Assembly: GCA_052390415.1 (NCBI GenBank)
Contig: JBQTGY010000031.1
Span: 1-37,218 of the forward strand
Direction of reading: 5' to 3'
Origin: JANNWF01 sp052390415
GTDB taxonomy: Bacteria > Pseudomonadota > Gammaproteobacteria > Xanthomonadales > Xanthomonadaceae
Length of the DNA: 37,218 nt
Position 1 is the stretch's first letter. Each line of letters opens with the position of its first letter. Made by a program: the position numbers and the translations under genes. Of the stretch, positions 1-8,007 are shown one piece after another. The notes beneath the pieces are model-generated. The model was not told the DNA's origin, searched no databases, and saw only the letters and a program-made list of their open reading frames with translations.

Positions 1-1251
1 GTACATGTGGCCGGTCCACTTCGGCAGCCAGTAATACACACCCGCCATGATCGCGAAGATCGCACCCGTCACCAGCACGTAATGAAAGTGGGCAACCACG
101 AAGTAGGTGTCGTGGTACTGAAAGTCAGCCGGCACGATGGCCAGCATCAGGCCGGAGAATCCGCCGATGGAGAACATGATGACGAAGCCAATTGCGAATA
201 ACATCGGCGTCTCGAAGCTCATCGAGCTTTTCCACATCGTGCTTACCCAGTTGAACACCTTCACGCCGGTCGGAATGCCGATCAGCATCGTCGCGTACAT
301 GAAATACAGCTTGCCGCCCAACGGCATGCCGACCGTAAACATGTGGTGCGCCCAGACGATGAAGCTCAGGAATGCGATCGACGCGGTGGCGTAGACCATC
401 GCTTGGTAACCGAACAGCGGCTTGCGTGAAAAGGTCGGGATGATCTCCGAGACGATGCCGAACGCCGGCAAGATCATGATGTAGACCTCGGGATGCCCGA
501 AGAACCAGAAGATGTGCTGGAACATCACTGGATCACCGCCACCGGCGGCGTTGAAGAAGCTGGTATCGAAGAACTTGTCGGTCAGCAGCATGGTGACCGC
601 GCCGGCCAACACTGGCATCACCGCGATCAACAAGAAGGCTGTAATCAGCCAGGTCCAGACAAAGATCGGCATTTTCAGCAGATCCATGCCCGGCGCGCGC
701 ATGTTGAGGATGGTGGCAATGATATTGATCGCGCCCATGATCGAGCTGATGCCCATCATGTGAACGGCAAAAATGACGAAGGCCACGTTGGAGCCGCCCT
801 GCAACGACAGCGGTGGATACAAGGTCCAGCCACCCGCTGGTCCGCCGCTCGGCATGAACAGCGTCATCAACAACATGGTGAACGCGAACGGCAGGATCCA
901 GAACGACCAGTTGTTCATGCGCGGCAGGGCCATGTCCGGCGCGCCTACCATCAGCGGCACCATCCAGTTGGCCAATCCGACGAAGGCCGGCATCACGGCG
1001 CCGAAGATCATCACCAGCGCGTGCATGGTGGTCATCTGATTGAAGAACTCAGGATGCACCAGTTGCAAGCCGGGTTGGAACAGCTCGGCACGGATCACCA
1101 ACGCCATCGCACCACCGATGAAAAACATCAACAGCGCGAACAGCAGATACAGCGTGCCGATGTCTTTGTGGTTGGTGGCGTAGAACCAGCGCTGAAAGAA
1201 GCTTGGCGCGTGGTGGTGGTCGTCAGTGTGGGCAGTTGCGCTGTTAGCCAT
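1..1251 (-). CDS. ctaD: Cytochrome c oxidase subunit I (aa3 type), C-terminus cut off by window edge
   Basis: Catalytic subunit of the inner-membrane terminal oxidase, which reduces O2 at a heme a3/CuB site and pumps protons. The ATG at 1251 is preceded by a GAGAGG ribosome site. The 417 visible residues start with a His-rich stretch (HTDDHHHAP), followed by many membrane helices. Visible key residues are the HPEVY motif (His253-Tyr257, the CuB ligand and cross-linked Tyr), the His302-His303 CuB pair, and the HFH heme ligands near the end of the visible part. About 110 residues of the usual ~530 lie beyond base 1. It follows subunit II by 128 bases, so they probably share a transcript. Family assignment is certain; the missing part should hold the last helices. 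Confidence 0.97.
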   Translation of the reverse strand, partial: MANSATAHTDDHHHAPSFFQRWFYATNHKDIGTLYLLFALLMFFIGGAMALVIRAELFQPGLQLVHPEFFNQMTTMHALVMIFGAVMPAFVGLANWMVPLMVGAPDMALPRMNNWSFWILPFAFTMLLMTLFMPSGGPAGGWTLYPPLSLQGGSNVAFVIFAVHMMGISSIMGAINIIATILNMRAPGMDLLKMPIFVWTWLITAFLLIAVMPVLAGAVTMLLTDKFFDTSFFNAAGGGDPVMFQHIFWFFGHPEVYIMILPAFGIVSEIIPTFSRKPLFGYQAMVYATASIAFLSFIVWAHHMFTVGMPLGGKLYFMYATMLIGIPTGVKVFNWVSTMWKSSMSFETPMLFAIGFVIMFSIGGFSGLMLAIVPADFQYHDTYFVVAHFHYVLVTGAIFAIMAGVYYWLPKWTGHMY

Positions 1252-1379
1252 GGTCCAGCCTCTCGCGAGATTTCAAAGATTGCATCTGAGATTGCATCTA
1301 AAACTGGATCTCGGTCAGGAGATCAGCGTGAACGTAGCGGCACATCGGAGATTGGTAGCAGCGCCGATCCAAGCCTCTG

Positions 1380-2279
1380 TCAACCTTCGCCGGCCTTGGC
1401 TTCGATCACTTGGGCAGTTCGCGCCGCCGGAGCGGCCAAGCTCTGCTCGGCCGCCAGCCAGCTTTCAAACTCGGCACGCGGCACCGCCTTGACCACGATC
1501 GGCATGAAGCCGTGATCCTTGCCGCACAACTCAGCGCACTGGCCGCGATAGGTGCCAGGCTCGAGGATGTTGGTCCACGCCTCGTTGATGATTCCGGGGA
1601 TGGCATCCTGCTTCCAGCCCAGGGCGGGCACCCACCATGCGTGGATCACGTCGTCGGCGGTGATGACAAAACGAATTTTGGTGTTGGTCGGCAGCACCAG
1701 TTCGCGATCCACGTCGAGCAGGTAGTTGGGGTTTTCGGCCAAGGTAGGCGTGGCTCCCGAGCCCCGCACGCGCAGCATGTCGTCCTCCGGACTGAGGCGA
1801 CTGACGAAACTCACTCCACCCGGCTCACCGCGATAATTGAGAATTTCGTAGCGCCACAACCATTGATAGCCCGTCACCTTGACGGTCATCTCCGAGCCAG
1901 TGGCGTTATCCATCTGAAACAACACGCGGGTGGCCGGCCACGCCATCGCCACCAGAATCAGGATTGGCACTACGGTCCAGATCACTTCCGCCGTGGTGTT
2001 GTGGCTCCATTTTGCCGCCACCGCACCCTTGGAATGGCGATAGGCATACATCGCATAGCCCATGGCGCCAAACACCACCACGCCGATGGCGACGCAGATC
2101 CACAAAATGATCATGTGCAGCCGGTACACCTCGGCCGACGACTCGGTCACGCCTGGGGTCATGTTCAGTTGCCAAGGCACCGGATTGGCTGCCAGCGAGG
2201 GCATTGCTGAGAACACAGCCAGCACTGCTAGCGTGAGCGCCACTGTGCGGACAGGAGACATTGGTCGAGCAAGCTTCAT
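1380..2279 (-). CDS. ctaC: Cytochrome c oxidase subunit II, CuA-binding
   Basis: Takes electrons from cytochrome c through a binuclear CuA centre and passes them to subunit I. The 299 residues show a signal peptide (cleavage near residue 30), two membrane helices (about 55-80 and 98-120), the aromatic YQWLWRYE electron-entry segment (about 138-145), and a periplasmic cupredoxin domain. CuA ligands are all visible: His213, Cys248, Glu250, Cys252, His256 and Met259. No cytochrome c domain is fused to the C-terminus. It lies 20 bases downstream of the DUF2244 gene and upstream of subunit I, so the order on the minus strand is DUF2244-II-I. The ATG at 2279 was chosen because it gives a complete signal peptide. 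Confidence 0.97.
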   Translation of the reverse strand: MKLARPMSPVRTVALTLAVLAVFSAMPSLAANPVPWQLNMTPGVTESSAEVYRLHMIILWICVAIGVVVFGAMGYAMYAYRHSKGAVAAKWSHNTTAEVIWTVVPILILVAMAWPATRVLFQMDNATGSEMTVKVTGYQWLWRYEILNYRGEPGGVSFVSRLSPEDDMLRVRGSGATPTLAENPNYLLDVDRELVLPTNTKIRFVITADDVIHAWWVPALGWKQDAIPGIINEAWTNILEPGTYRGQCAELCGKDHGFMPIVVKAVPRAEFESWLAAEQSLAAPAARTAQVIEAKAGEG

Positions 2280-2299
2280 GCGCTACCCCAGCAATTAAT

Positions 2300-2794
2300 T
2301 CATGGTGCCCCTGCGGGCTCCGCTGCGCGGACAGTCGCGACCGCCGCCATCATGTTGCGCAATCGCTCGGCCAGCGACTGCCGCTCTGCCTCACCGAGAC
2401 AGGCTCCCACTTCTACCTCATTTCCGCGACTCACCAGCAACACGCGACCGTCTCGCTGAAGCATGCGGACCCACTGCGGGTGAGCGCGAAATCGGTCGCA
2501 CATCTCCGGCAAGTGAAGGACGGATATTTCACCCGGCCCAACGGCAACCACCTCAAAACGCTTGCCGGCGGTCCACACCAAGCGCAAACACAGCGCTAAA
2601 AACGACAACTCAGCGAAAGCAAACGCAGGCGCATATGCATTGCCCTGAGTCCAACTAATCACCGCCACCAAAACTGACGCGACTGCCAGCACTGCAAACG
2701 TCACGAATATCTGTCGGCGACTCAACGCCCGATTGGGGCGGATCACCAGCCTAGACTCATCACGCCCGCCCTGAGAAGGAAACTGTTCAATCAC
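2300..2794 (-). CDS. DUF2244 family membrane protein
   Basis: A 164-residue protein whose pattern (short N-terminus, two close membrane helices, then a soluble domain with WTAGKRFEVV and HPQWVRML) matches the DUF2244 family as I know it. That family often sits beside heme-copper oxidase genes but has no established function. The open frame can be extended to an ATG at 2887, but I prefer the GTG at 2794. The extra 31 residues look non-coding, and a candidate promoter (2855-2883) lies inside the extension. It is 20 bases upstream of the subunit II gene, so a role in oxidase assembly or expression is plausible but inferred from position only. Confidence 0.8.
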   Translation of the reverse strand: MIEQFPSQGGRDESRLVIRPNRALSRRQIFVTFAVLAVASVLVAVISWTQGNAYAPAFAFAELSFLALCLRLVWTAGKRFEVVAVGPGEISVLHLPEMCDRFRAHPQWVRMLQRDGRVLLVSRGNEVEVGACLGEAERQSLAERLRNMMAAVATVRAAEPAGAP

Positions 2795-2854
2795 CGAACT
2801 GCGCCCCGGAACTTGCTCAGACGCCGCACCAAAGCCCGATTCGAAAGCCCTGAA

Positions 2855-2883
2855 ATGATAGTTCCCCCACCCGATATCAGCAA
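2855..2883 (-). promoter_or_regulatory. Candidate sigma70 promoter for the DUF2244-ctaC-ctaD operon
   Basis: On the minus strand, TTGCTG (2883-2878) and TATCAT (2860-2855) are separated by exactly 17 bases. The -10 box matches consensus in five of six positions, the -35 box only in three. Transcription would start near 2848, about 54 bases before the GTG chosen for the DUF2244 gene and inside the longer ATG reading. Predicted by eye only. Confidence 0.35.
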
Positions 2884-3071
2884 GCAAACGTCAGCGCGTG
2901 CATCGCACCTGACCCTGATCGGAGTGTCCAGCCATGGATGTGCAGGGCGTGACAAAAACTAGTGAAAGCGAGAACGTCGAGAGCAGCCAGCCGGACTGCT
3001 CCTTGCTTGCGATGCGGCGGCGCCGACTTCCGGAACTCGGTCAGTGGCGCCAGCGACGCCTTGACTTGAAC

Positions 3072-3959
3072 CTACTCAGCGTCGGCACGCGCCTTGACGA
3101 TGGCATACAGACGCTCGGCCTGGATGCGCAGGTCGGCAATCGCAGCGTCATCCAATTGCTCACCCTCGGCGTGCCGATTGAGAATCACCTCGCTGTCCGG
3201 ACCCCAGCCGACCAAGCTCAGCACACCCTTTTGTTCACGCGCGACCACCCACGGTGAGCCGCCCTTGTAGCCGTAACGAAGGGTAGCGCTGCCGGCGTCG
3301 CCGTAATCCACGTTCTCGCGGGCGAAGCGCACGTCATCGCCTTCGGCAAAACCGTCCCAACCGATCGTCGTCTTGTCGTTGATGCGCTCGCCAGTCAGTC
3401 GTTCCATGCCACCGATAGCTGCCTCAAGCGCATCAAACTCCTGCTTGATCAGCTCAGCGGGTGCCGTGTCGGCCGCGCTGACACTACCGCGAGTCAGCAG
3501 CAGTTTGGCTTGCCTGTTGGAACCCTGCGTCAGCACAGCCACCGGCGCTGGTGTGCCGTACAACAGAGCACCGCCGGCCAGCAAGCTCGCCTCGACCACA
3601 TACCTGCGCGCGTCGACGACGGTGGCCGGCTGGAAAGGCAGGGCATAGCTGTACGGCAACGTGGCGGGCGCGGGCTCAGTTCGCTCAGCGACCACTGGTG
3701 GAGCAACGCTGGGGTCCGTCATGTCAAGCAAGCGCATGCGCAATTCGAGCTTGGGCGGCAGTGTTGTCAGGCCATCGATGGAAATCTCGCCACGGATGGC
3801 CGGCGCGCTTGCCGGCACGGGCGGCACGGATTTGGCAGCCGCTTCGGCCGCCGCTGCCACGGCGGCCGGATCCGGCGCCGCCTTTTGATCGCAACCGACC
3901 AAGCCCAGCACTGCCGGCGACATGACCACAAGTGAAGCAACAAACATCAGTGCGCGCAT
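3072..3959 (-). CDS. YbaY/YscW-domain lipoprotein with an extra C-terminal domain
   Basis: A 295-residue lipoprotein: signal peptide with lipobox LVGC (Cys23), an Ala/Pro-rich linker, then a YbaY-like beta-sandwich at about 55-157 (GEISIDGLTTLPPKLELRMR onward), the fold of YscW-type chaperones and E. coli YbaY. The last ~138 residues (from about 158) form a second region I do not recognise. E. coli YbaY lacks such an extension. The residue after the lipid Cys is Asp, which in E. coli retains lipoproteins in the inner membrane; whether that rule holds here is unknown. The ATG at 3959 has an AAGGAG ribosome site; the upstream ATG-like start 36 bases earlier is not needed. It stands alone between the oxidase operon and tamAB. 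Confidence 0.75.
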   Translation of the reverse strand: MRALMFVASLVVMSPAVLGLVGCDQKAAPDPAAVAAAAEAAAKSVPPVPASAPAIRGEISIDGLTTLPPKLELRMRLLDMTDPSVAPPVVAERTEPAPATLPYSYALPFQPATVVDARRYVVEASLLAGGALLYGTPAPVAVLTQGSNRQAKLLLTRGSVSAADTAPAELIKQEFDALEAAIGGMERLTGERINDKTTIGWDGFAEGDDVRFARENVDYGDAGSATLRYGYKGGSPWVVAREQKGVLSLVGWGPDSEVILNRHAEGEQLDDAAIADLRIQAERLYAIVKARADAE

Positions 3960-4070
3960 GGCGGCTCCTTGGTAAGCATTGGGAAAACCAGTCACCCTTA
4001 GGTGGACGCCTTCGGGTGGCCAGAAGAACGCAGCGCGAAGCCAAGAAACCAGCGCAGCGCCGAGCCCGAA

Positions 4071-4098
4071 AGTGTAGCAGCAGCGCCAATCTCGGCAA
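4071..4098 (-). promoter_or_regulatory. Candidate extended -10 promoter for the YbaY-type lipoprotein gene
   Basis: Minus strand: TTGCCG (4098-4093), 16-base spacer, TACACT (4076-4071) preceded by TGC, an extended -10 arrangement. It lies 112 bases upstream of the ATG at 3959, in the 244-base gap after tamB. The rest of that gap shows nothing I can name. Confidence 0.35.
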
Positions 4099-4203
4099 GG
4101 ACGGACGTCACAGCTCAGGAGGCTGAGAGGAACTCGACTGCCGTAGCGAGGGCGCCGCCGGGCGTGCGTGGCAAGGCCCGTAGCGCCAAAACCAGCAAGT
4201 TAC

Positions 4204-7200
4204 CTATCGCTCAATGCTGTAGTTCAAGCCTGCGCGGCTCTCACTGCCGGACTCGATCTCCACGTCGAAATGCTCGCTGAGCAAGTACCGGAGCGTGACC
4301 ACTTGTCCGCTCCCGAACAGCGAGATTCCGTAACTGAGGTACAGCGCCGGAGACAGATATTTGCCCACCGTAAAAGCGGCGCCACCGAGGGCCTGCGAGT
4401 CGGCCACGCCGAAGGTGTCGAAACCCAGGCGCGATCCCAGCTTGCCCGCCAGCAGATTGCCGCCCAACGCGGCGGCAGCTTGGCCGAGCTGCGCGCCCTC
4501 GGCTGCACTCGCAGAACGTAACGGACGACCCAGCACCAGATACGAGAGCGCTTCCGCTTGATCGAGTGCTGGCTCAGACCAGACGGACAGTTGCGGCGCA
4601 ATTGCGCTGCCCTGCACCTCGATACCGACGGTGACCTGCTGAATCTTGCGCTGGGCACGGATGTCGATGCCCGGATTGTCCAGCGCTGAACTACTGAACA
4701 GCAGGCGACCGCGGGAAATTTCCAGATCCTGCCCGTAAGCACGATAGTGGCCACGCAGAAGCATGGTGCCGCGACCGGTGGCCGGCCGGCCGCTACGTTC
4801 GTTGATGCTCAGCGTGCCGCTGATTCCACCGTCGAAGCCGAAACCTTTCAGCGCGACTTTTTCGCCCAACTCCACGTCAATTTGCGCACGCACGTGCAGC
4901 GCACCTGCAACCGTTTCCCCTTCACGTGGATCAAGCACGACTACATCGGCTGAGGCGGTGACACCACTCTCGATCTGCTCCAGCGCGATGGCAGCCTCCG
5001 GCACCTTGACCTTGCCGGTCACACGCAGGCGACCTTGGCTGTAGCGCAACTGCAAATCCGGAGATACCAGTGCCCGCGCCTGCGTGGTGTCCGCGACCAG
5101 CACCGACTCGCCACGAAGGGTGAAACGGCCGTTTGGGGCCTTGCCAAGTGCATCATTCAAATTGCCCTCGATGCGCAGTGCACCACCGCCGCTGTTGATC
5201 GAACCTTCGACCTGCAGCCGTTGACCATCGCCACGCAGCGCCAACGTCGACTCGCGCAGACGTATGCCCGCCGCCGGCACTTCGGCGGCCAACTCGGTCA
5301 ACTCGACATTACCCGCCATGGTCGGCTGATCCCATGATCCAGCGAACTCCAACGCCACGCGCAGGGCACCGGTGAGATTTGCCAGGTCCGGAATGGCGGC
5401 TTCCAGTGCGCGGATGGAGGGCAGCGAGACCAGAAGTTGGCCTTGCAGTGCAGGATTGGGACTCGCAGATTGGAGACTCGCAGATTTGGGACTTGCAGAT
5501 CCAGAGGCAGCGAAAGGCGAGTCACCGACGAGTGATCCTTCAATCATTCCTGCTTCGTCGAGTTGACCTGACAGCGTTACCCGCAAATCTTCAGGCGTTA
5601 GCGCACCGACCAGTGCGATGGCGTCCCAACGCAACAAGGGGCGGGACTCGACTTCGACTTGCAGCAATCGCCCACTGTCGAGGCGCAGATTGAGTTGACC
5701 AGTGGCTTGCCCCTTGTGCCGCAAGAGCTTCAACTCGGCGTTGGCAACGCCTTCAAGTTGATAGTTCTCGACGCCCGCAGCCGCAGCCAAGGCCTGCAGC
5801 GGAAAATCGACAAGCGCTGCATCAAAGGATTCGCTGCCTGCTTCAGACTTGGCTGCTATGCACAACGATGCCGCGTCCGCATCACGAAGGCAGCTGCGCT
5901 CCACGCGTAAACGGTCAGCTTTCCATTCGATCGCGACAGGTGAATCCAGCCGCCAATTACTCAACCCCTGCGGACTAAGCGTCAACGTATTCAGTCGTCC
6001 CGACCATTGGCTTGCTTGCCACTGTCCCAGCGTCGCCAAGGTTAGTCGCACCTGCTCATTTTCGACTTCGAGCGCTACCTCGTGTTGGCCCTGCGCGCCG
6101 CTGGCTTGCAGATGCAGGGTGTCGATCTCTTGATCAGCGAGTGCGATCTGGCGGGCGGTGAGTTCAAGCTGGCCACGGTCGCCGCCATCGATGGCGGAAT
6201 CGACCTGCAACGTGGCCTCGCCGACCGTGATGCCATCGGCAACCACGGCTTGTGCCGTCATATTGCCAGCGATGCGCGGCGCACCACGTGGTCCGCTGAT
6301 GCGCACATTCGCGTTGATTTCGCCACTGCCATTGGGCAACAGGTCGTCCAGAGACAGGGGGGCAAACCGGAGGTCGAGATCCAGAGGCTCGCCCGGATCG
6401 CCACTGATCAACACCCGCGAGCGGCCCAAGCGAATATCAAACTCAGCCGATCCTCCGCGCTCGCGCCAATCCAGCACACCGCTGCCCGCAAGTGCCCGTT
6501 GCCGAAGTTGACCCGAGAGTTGCTTGAGTTCGATTTTCAGAGCGGGCGCGGCCGCCTCATCGATGGCAAGGATGCTCAGCTCGCCACTCACTTTGCCGGG
6601 CAGATCGGGCAGCAACAGCACGGGGTCGAAGTTGCGCAGGCTGGCGTTGATATCAGCGCTCACCTGCGGCGCCCAGAGCAGACTGCCGCTGGCACTGAGC
6701 TCACCTTGCGGGCTTCGCAATGCGAAGGTGTCGAGTCGCATTCCATTGGCGCTCATCTCTCCTGCCAGGTCGAGATCCGCGCGCAATGGTCCGCGTTCGA
6801 TCTGCCCGTTCTGAAGGTCGATCAGCAGTGACGACAACGAGCCGCGCGCAGTCAAACGCCCGCGCAAACGCGCTTGCTCGGTGGCGGCCTGCGCCGGATT
6901 GCCCGGCTTTGCAGCGGTCGTCACCGGCAAGGTCAGGTCGTCGATGACGGCGAGCAGATCGATCGCGCCAGGATTGTTTTCGAGTGACTGGCTGACATCG
7001 ATGCGCCCGCTGATATCGACGGCACCAAAGGGATCGGCAAGCAAACGCAGCGCATTGAGCTGCAGCGTTGCACCGTCATCAATCAAGCCCAGCTCCACGC
7101 CCTCGATACGTACGGTCTGCTCATCCAGCGCCAAGGTTGCGGCAAGCTTGGCGCGGGTTGCATCGCCGGCTGCGGCGAGGGTCAGGGCGAGCCGTCGCGA

Positions 7201-8007
7201 TGGCGATTCAGGAATGAAACGGGCCGTATCCGCAATATCCAGATCCGAGTTCAACTGCCAAACCATGGAAGGTGTGACGCGCAACTGCAGCTTGCCGGCA
7301 TCGACAAGCGCGAGGTTCACATCAAGGGCTTGGTCGGATATTCCGACGCTCAGTCGCGCGGCGGGTGTTGACGCACCGGTGAGCGTCCAGCTGGCACGCA
7401 AATCGGCCACTGGCTCGCCGTCGAGACCCAGCTCACCACCTGCGAGCAAAGTGCCATCTGGGTGGATCGAACGCAGCTCGGACACGTCCAAGTGACTGTT
7501 GAGGAACTTGGCATCGCGTAGATTGACCGTCGATGCCTGCAGCAGCGACGTGTCACCGCGCACGACCACCAAATCGTTGATCGCGATCTCGTCCACGGTG
7601 ACATCGAGCGGCAGTTCGACCGTGGGCCAAGGCAGGCTCTCAGGCAGGGTAATGCGCTGCGGGCCGGGCTCAACGATGGGCACTGCCAGCTCGATACGCA
7701 GATGCTTGATGTACAACGAACGGATGGTTAGCCGCCCGCCCAATAACGACTTCACGGCATGGTCCAGGCGCAGCTCGCCGATCTGGACAAACACATCGGC
7801 GCGTCGATAGCTGACATCGCGCAACAGCAACGGACCCAGCAATCGACCTTCGCTGGAGCCAATGTGCACGCTGCCCGGAGGCAACTGGGCGATCACGCGC
7901 GCCAGCGTCCACTCGCGCCCGCCGCCACTGGCAAGTAGCCATAACAAGAGTGCGGCAAACATGGCCAGCAGTGCTGCAGTCCCGAAGAGTAATCGACGCC
8001 GGGTCAC
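4204..8007 (-). CDS. tamB: Translocation and assembly module subunit TamB
   Basis: Large inner-membrane-anchored periplasmic protein (1267 residues; family usually 1250-1400) that partners TamA in inserting outer-membrane proteins and, in current models, moves phospholipid between membranes. The N-terminus has one membrane anchor (about 7-27), followed by long beta-rich AsmA-like repeats. The C-terminal ~350 residues are the conserved TamB (DUF490) domain, ending in LRYLLSEHFDVEIESGSESR. The start is a GTG at 8007 that overlaps the tamA stop as GTGA, so the two are translationally coupled. Around residues 837-851 a 15-bp triplet repeat (5454-5498) adds Ser/Ala/Pro-rich sequence. Family assignment is secure from length, architecture and partner. 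Confidence 0.95.
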   Translation of the reverse strand: MTRRRLLFGTAALLAMFAALLLWLLASGGGREWTLARVIAQLPPGSVHIGSSEGRLLGPLLLRDVSYRRADVFVQIGELRLDHAVKSLLGGRLTIRSLYIKHLRIELAVPIVEPGPQRITLPESLPWPTVELPLDVTVDEIAINDLVVVRGDTSLLQASTVNLRDAKFLNSHLDVSELRSIHPDGTLLAGGELGLDGEPVADLRASWTLTGASTPAARLSVGISDQALDVNLALVDAGKLQLRVTPSMVWQLNSDLDIADTARFIPESPSRRLALTLAAAGDATRAKLAATLALDEQTVRIEGVELGLIDDGATLQLNALRLLADPFGAVDISGRIDVSQSLENNPGAIDLLAVIDDLTLPVTTAAKPGNPAQAATEQARLRGRLTARGSLSSLLIDLQNGQIERGPLRADLDLAGEMSANGMRLDTFALRSPQGELSASGSLLWAPQVSADINASLRNFDPVLLLPDLPGKVSGELSILAIDEAAAPALKIELKQLSGQLRQRALAGSGVLDWRERGGSAEFDIRLGRSRVLISGDPGEPLDLDLRFAPLSLDDLLPNGSGEINANVRISGPRGAPRIAGNMTAQAVVADGITVGEATLQVDSAIDGGDRGQLELTARQIALADQEIDTLHLQASGAQGQHEVALEVENEQVRLTLATLGQWQASQWSGRLNTLTLSPQGLSNWRLDSPVAIEWKADRLRVERSCLRDADAASLCIAAKSEAGSESFDAALVDFPLQALAAAAGVENYQLEGVANAELKLLRHKGQATGQLNLRLDSGRLLQVEVESRPLLRWDAIALVGALTPEDLRVTLSGQLDEAGMIEGSLVGDSPFAASGSASPKSASLQSASPNPALQGQLLVSLPSIRALEAAIPDLANLTGALRVALEFAGSWDQPTMAGNVELTELAAEVPAAGIRLRESTLALRGDGQRLQVEGSINSGGGALRIEGNLNDALGKAPNGRFTLRGESVLVADTTQARALVSPDLQLRYSQGRLRVTGKVKVPEAAIALEQIESGVTASADVVVLDPREGETVAGALHVRAQIDVELGEKVALKGFGFDGGISGTLSINERSGRPATGRGTMLLRGHYRAYGQDLEISRGRLLFSSSALDNPGIDIRAQRKIQQVTVGIEVQGSAIAPQLSVWSEPALDQAEALSYLVLGRPLRSASAAEGAQLGQAAAALGGNLLAGKLGSRLGFDTFGVADSQALGGAAFTVGKYLSPALYLSYGISLFGSGQVVTLRYLLSEHFDVEIESGSESRAGLNYSIER
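5454..5498. repeat. Three tandem 15-bp units within tamB
   Basis: Three head-to-tail units (5454-5468, 5469-5483, 5484-5498) of the form ATTGGGACTCGCAG with few differences. They are in frame with tamB and encode the run S-A-S-P-K, S-A-S-L-Q, S-A-S-P-N. Such units can gain or lose copies by slippage without breaking the frame. Confidence 0.8.

Noticed and set aside
493..1515. Long plus-strand open frame of 340 codons
   Set aside because: It is antisense to the two oxidase genes, rich in His, Gln and Arg, and has no family resemblance; a shadow of GC-rich codon use.
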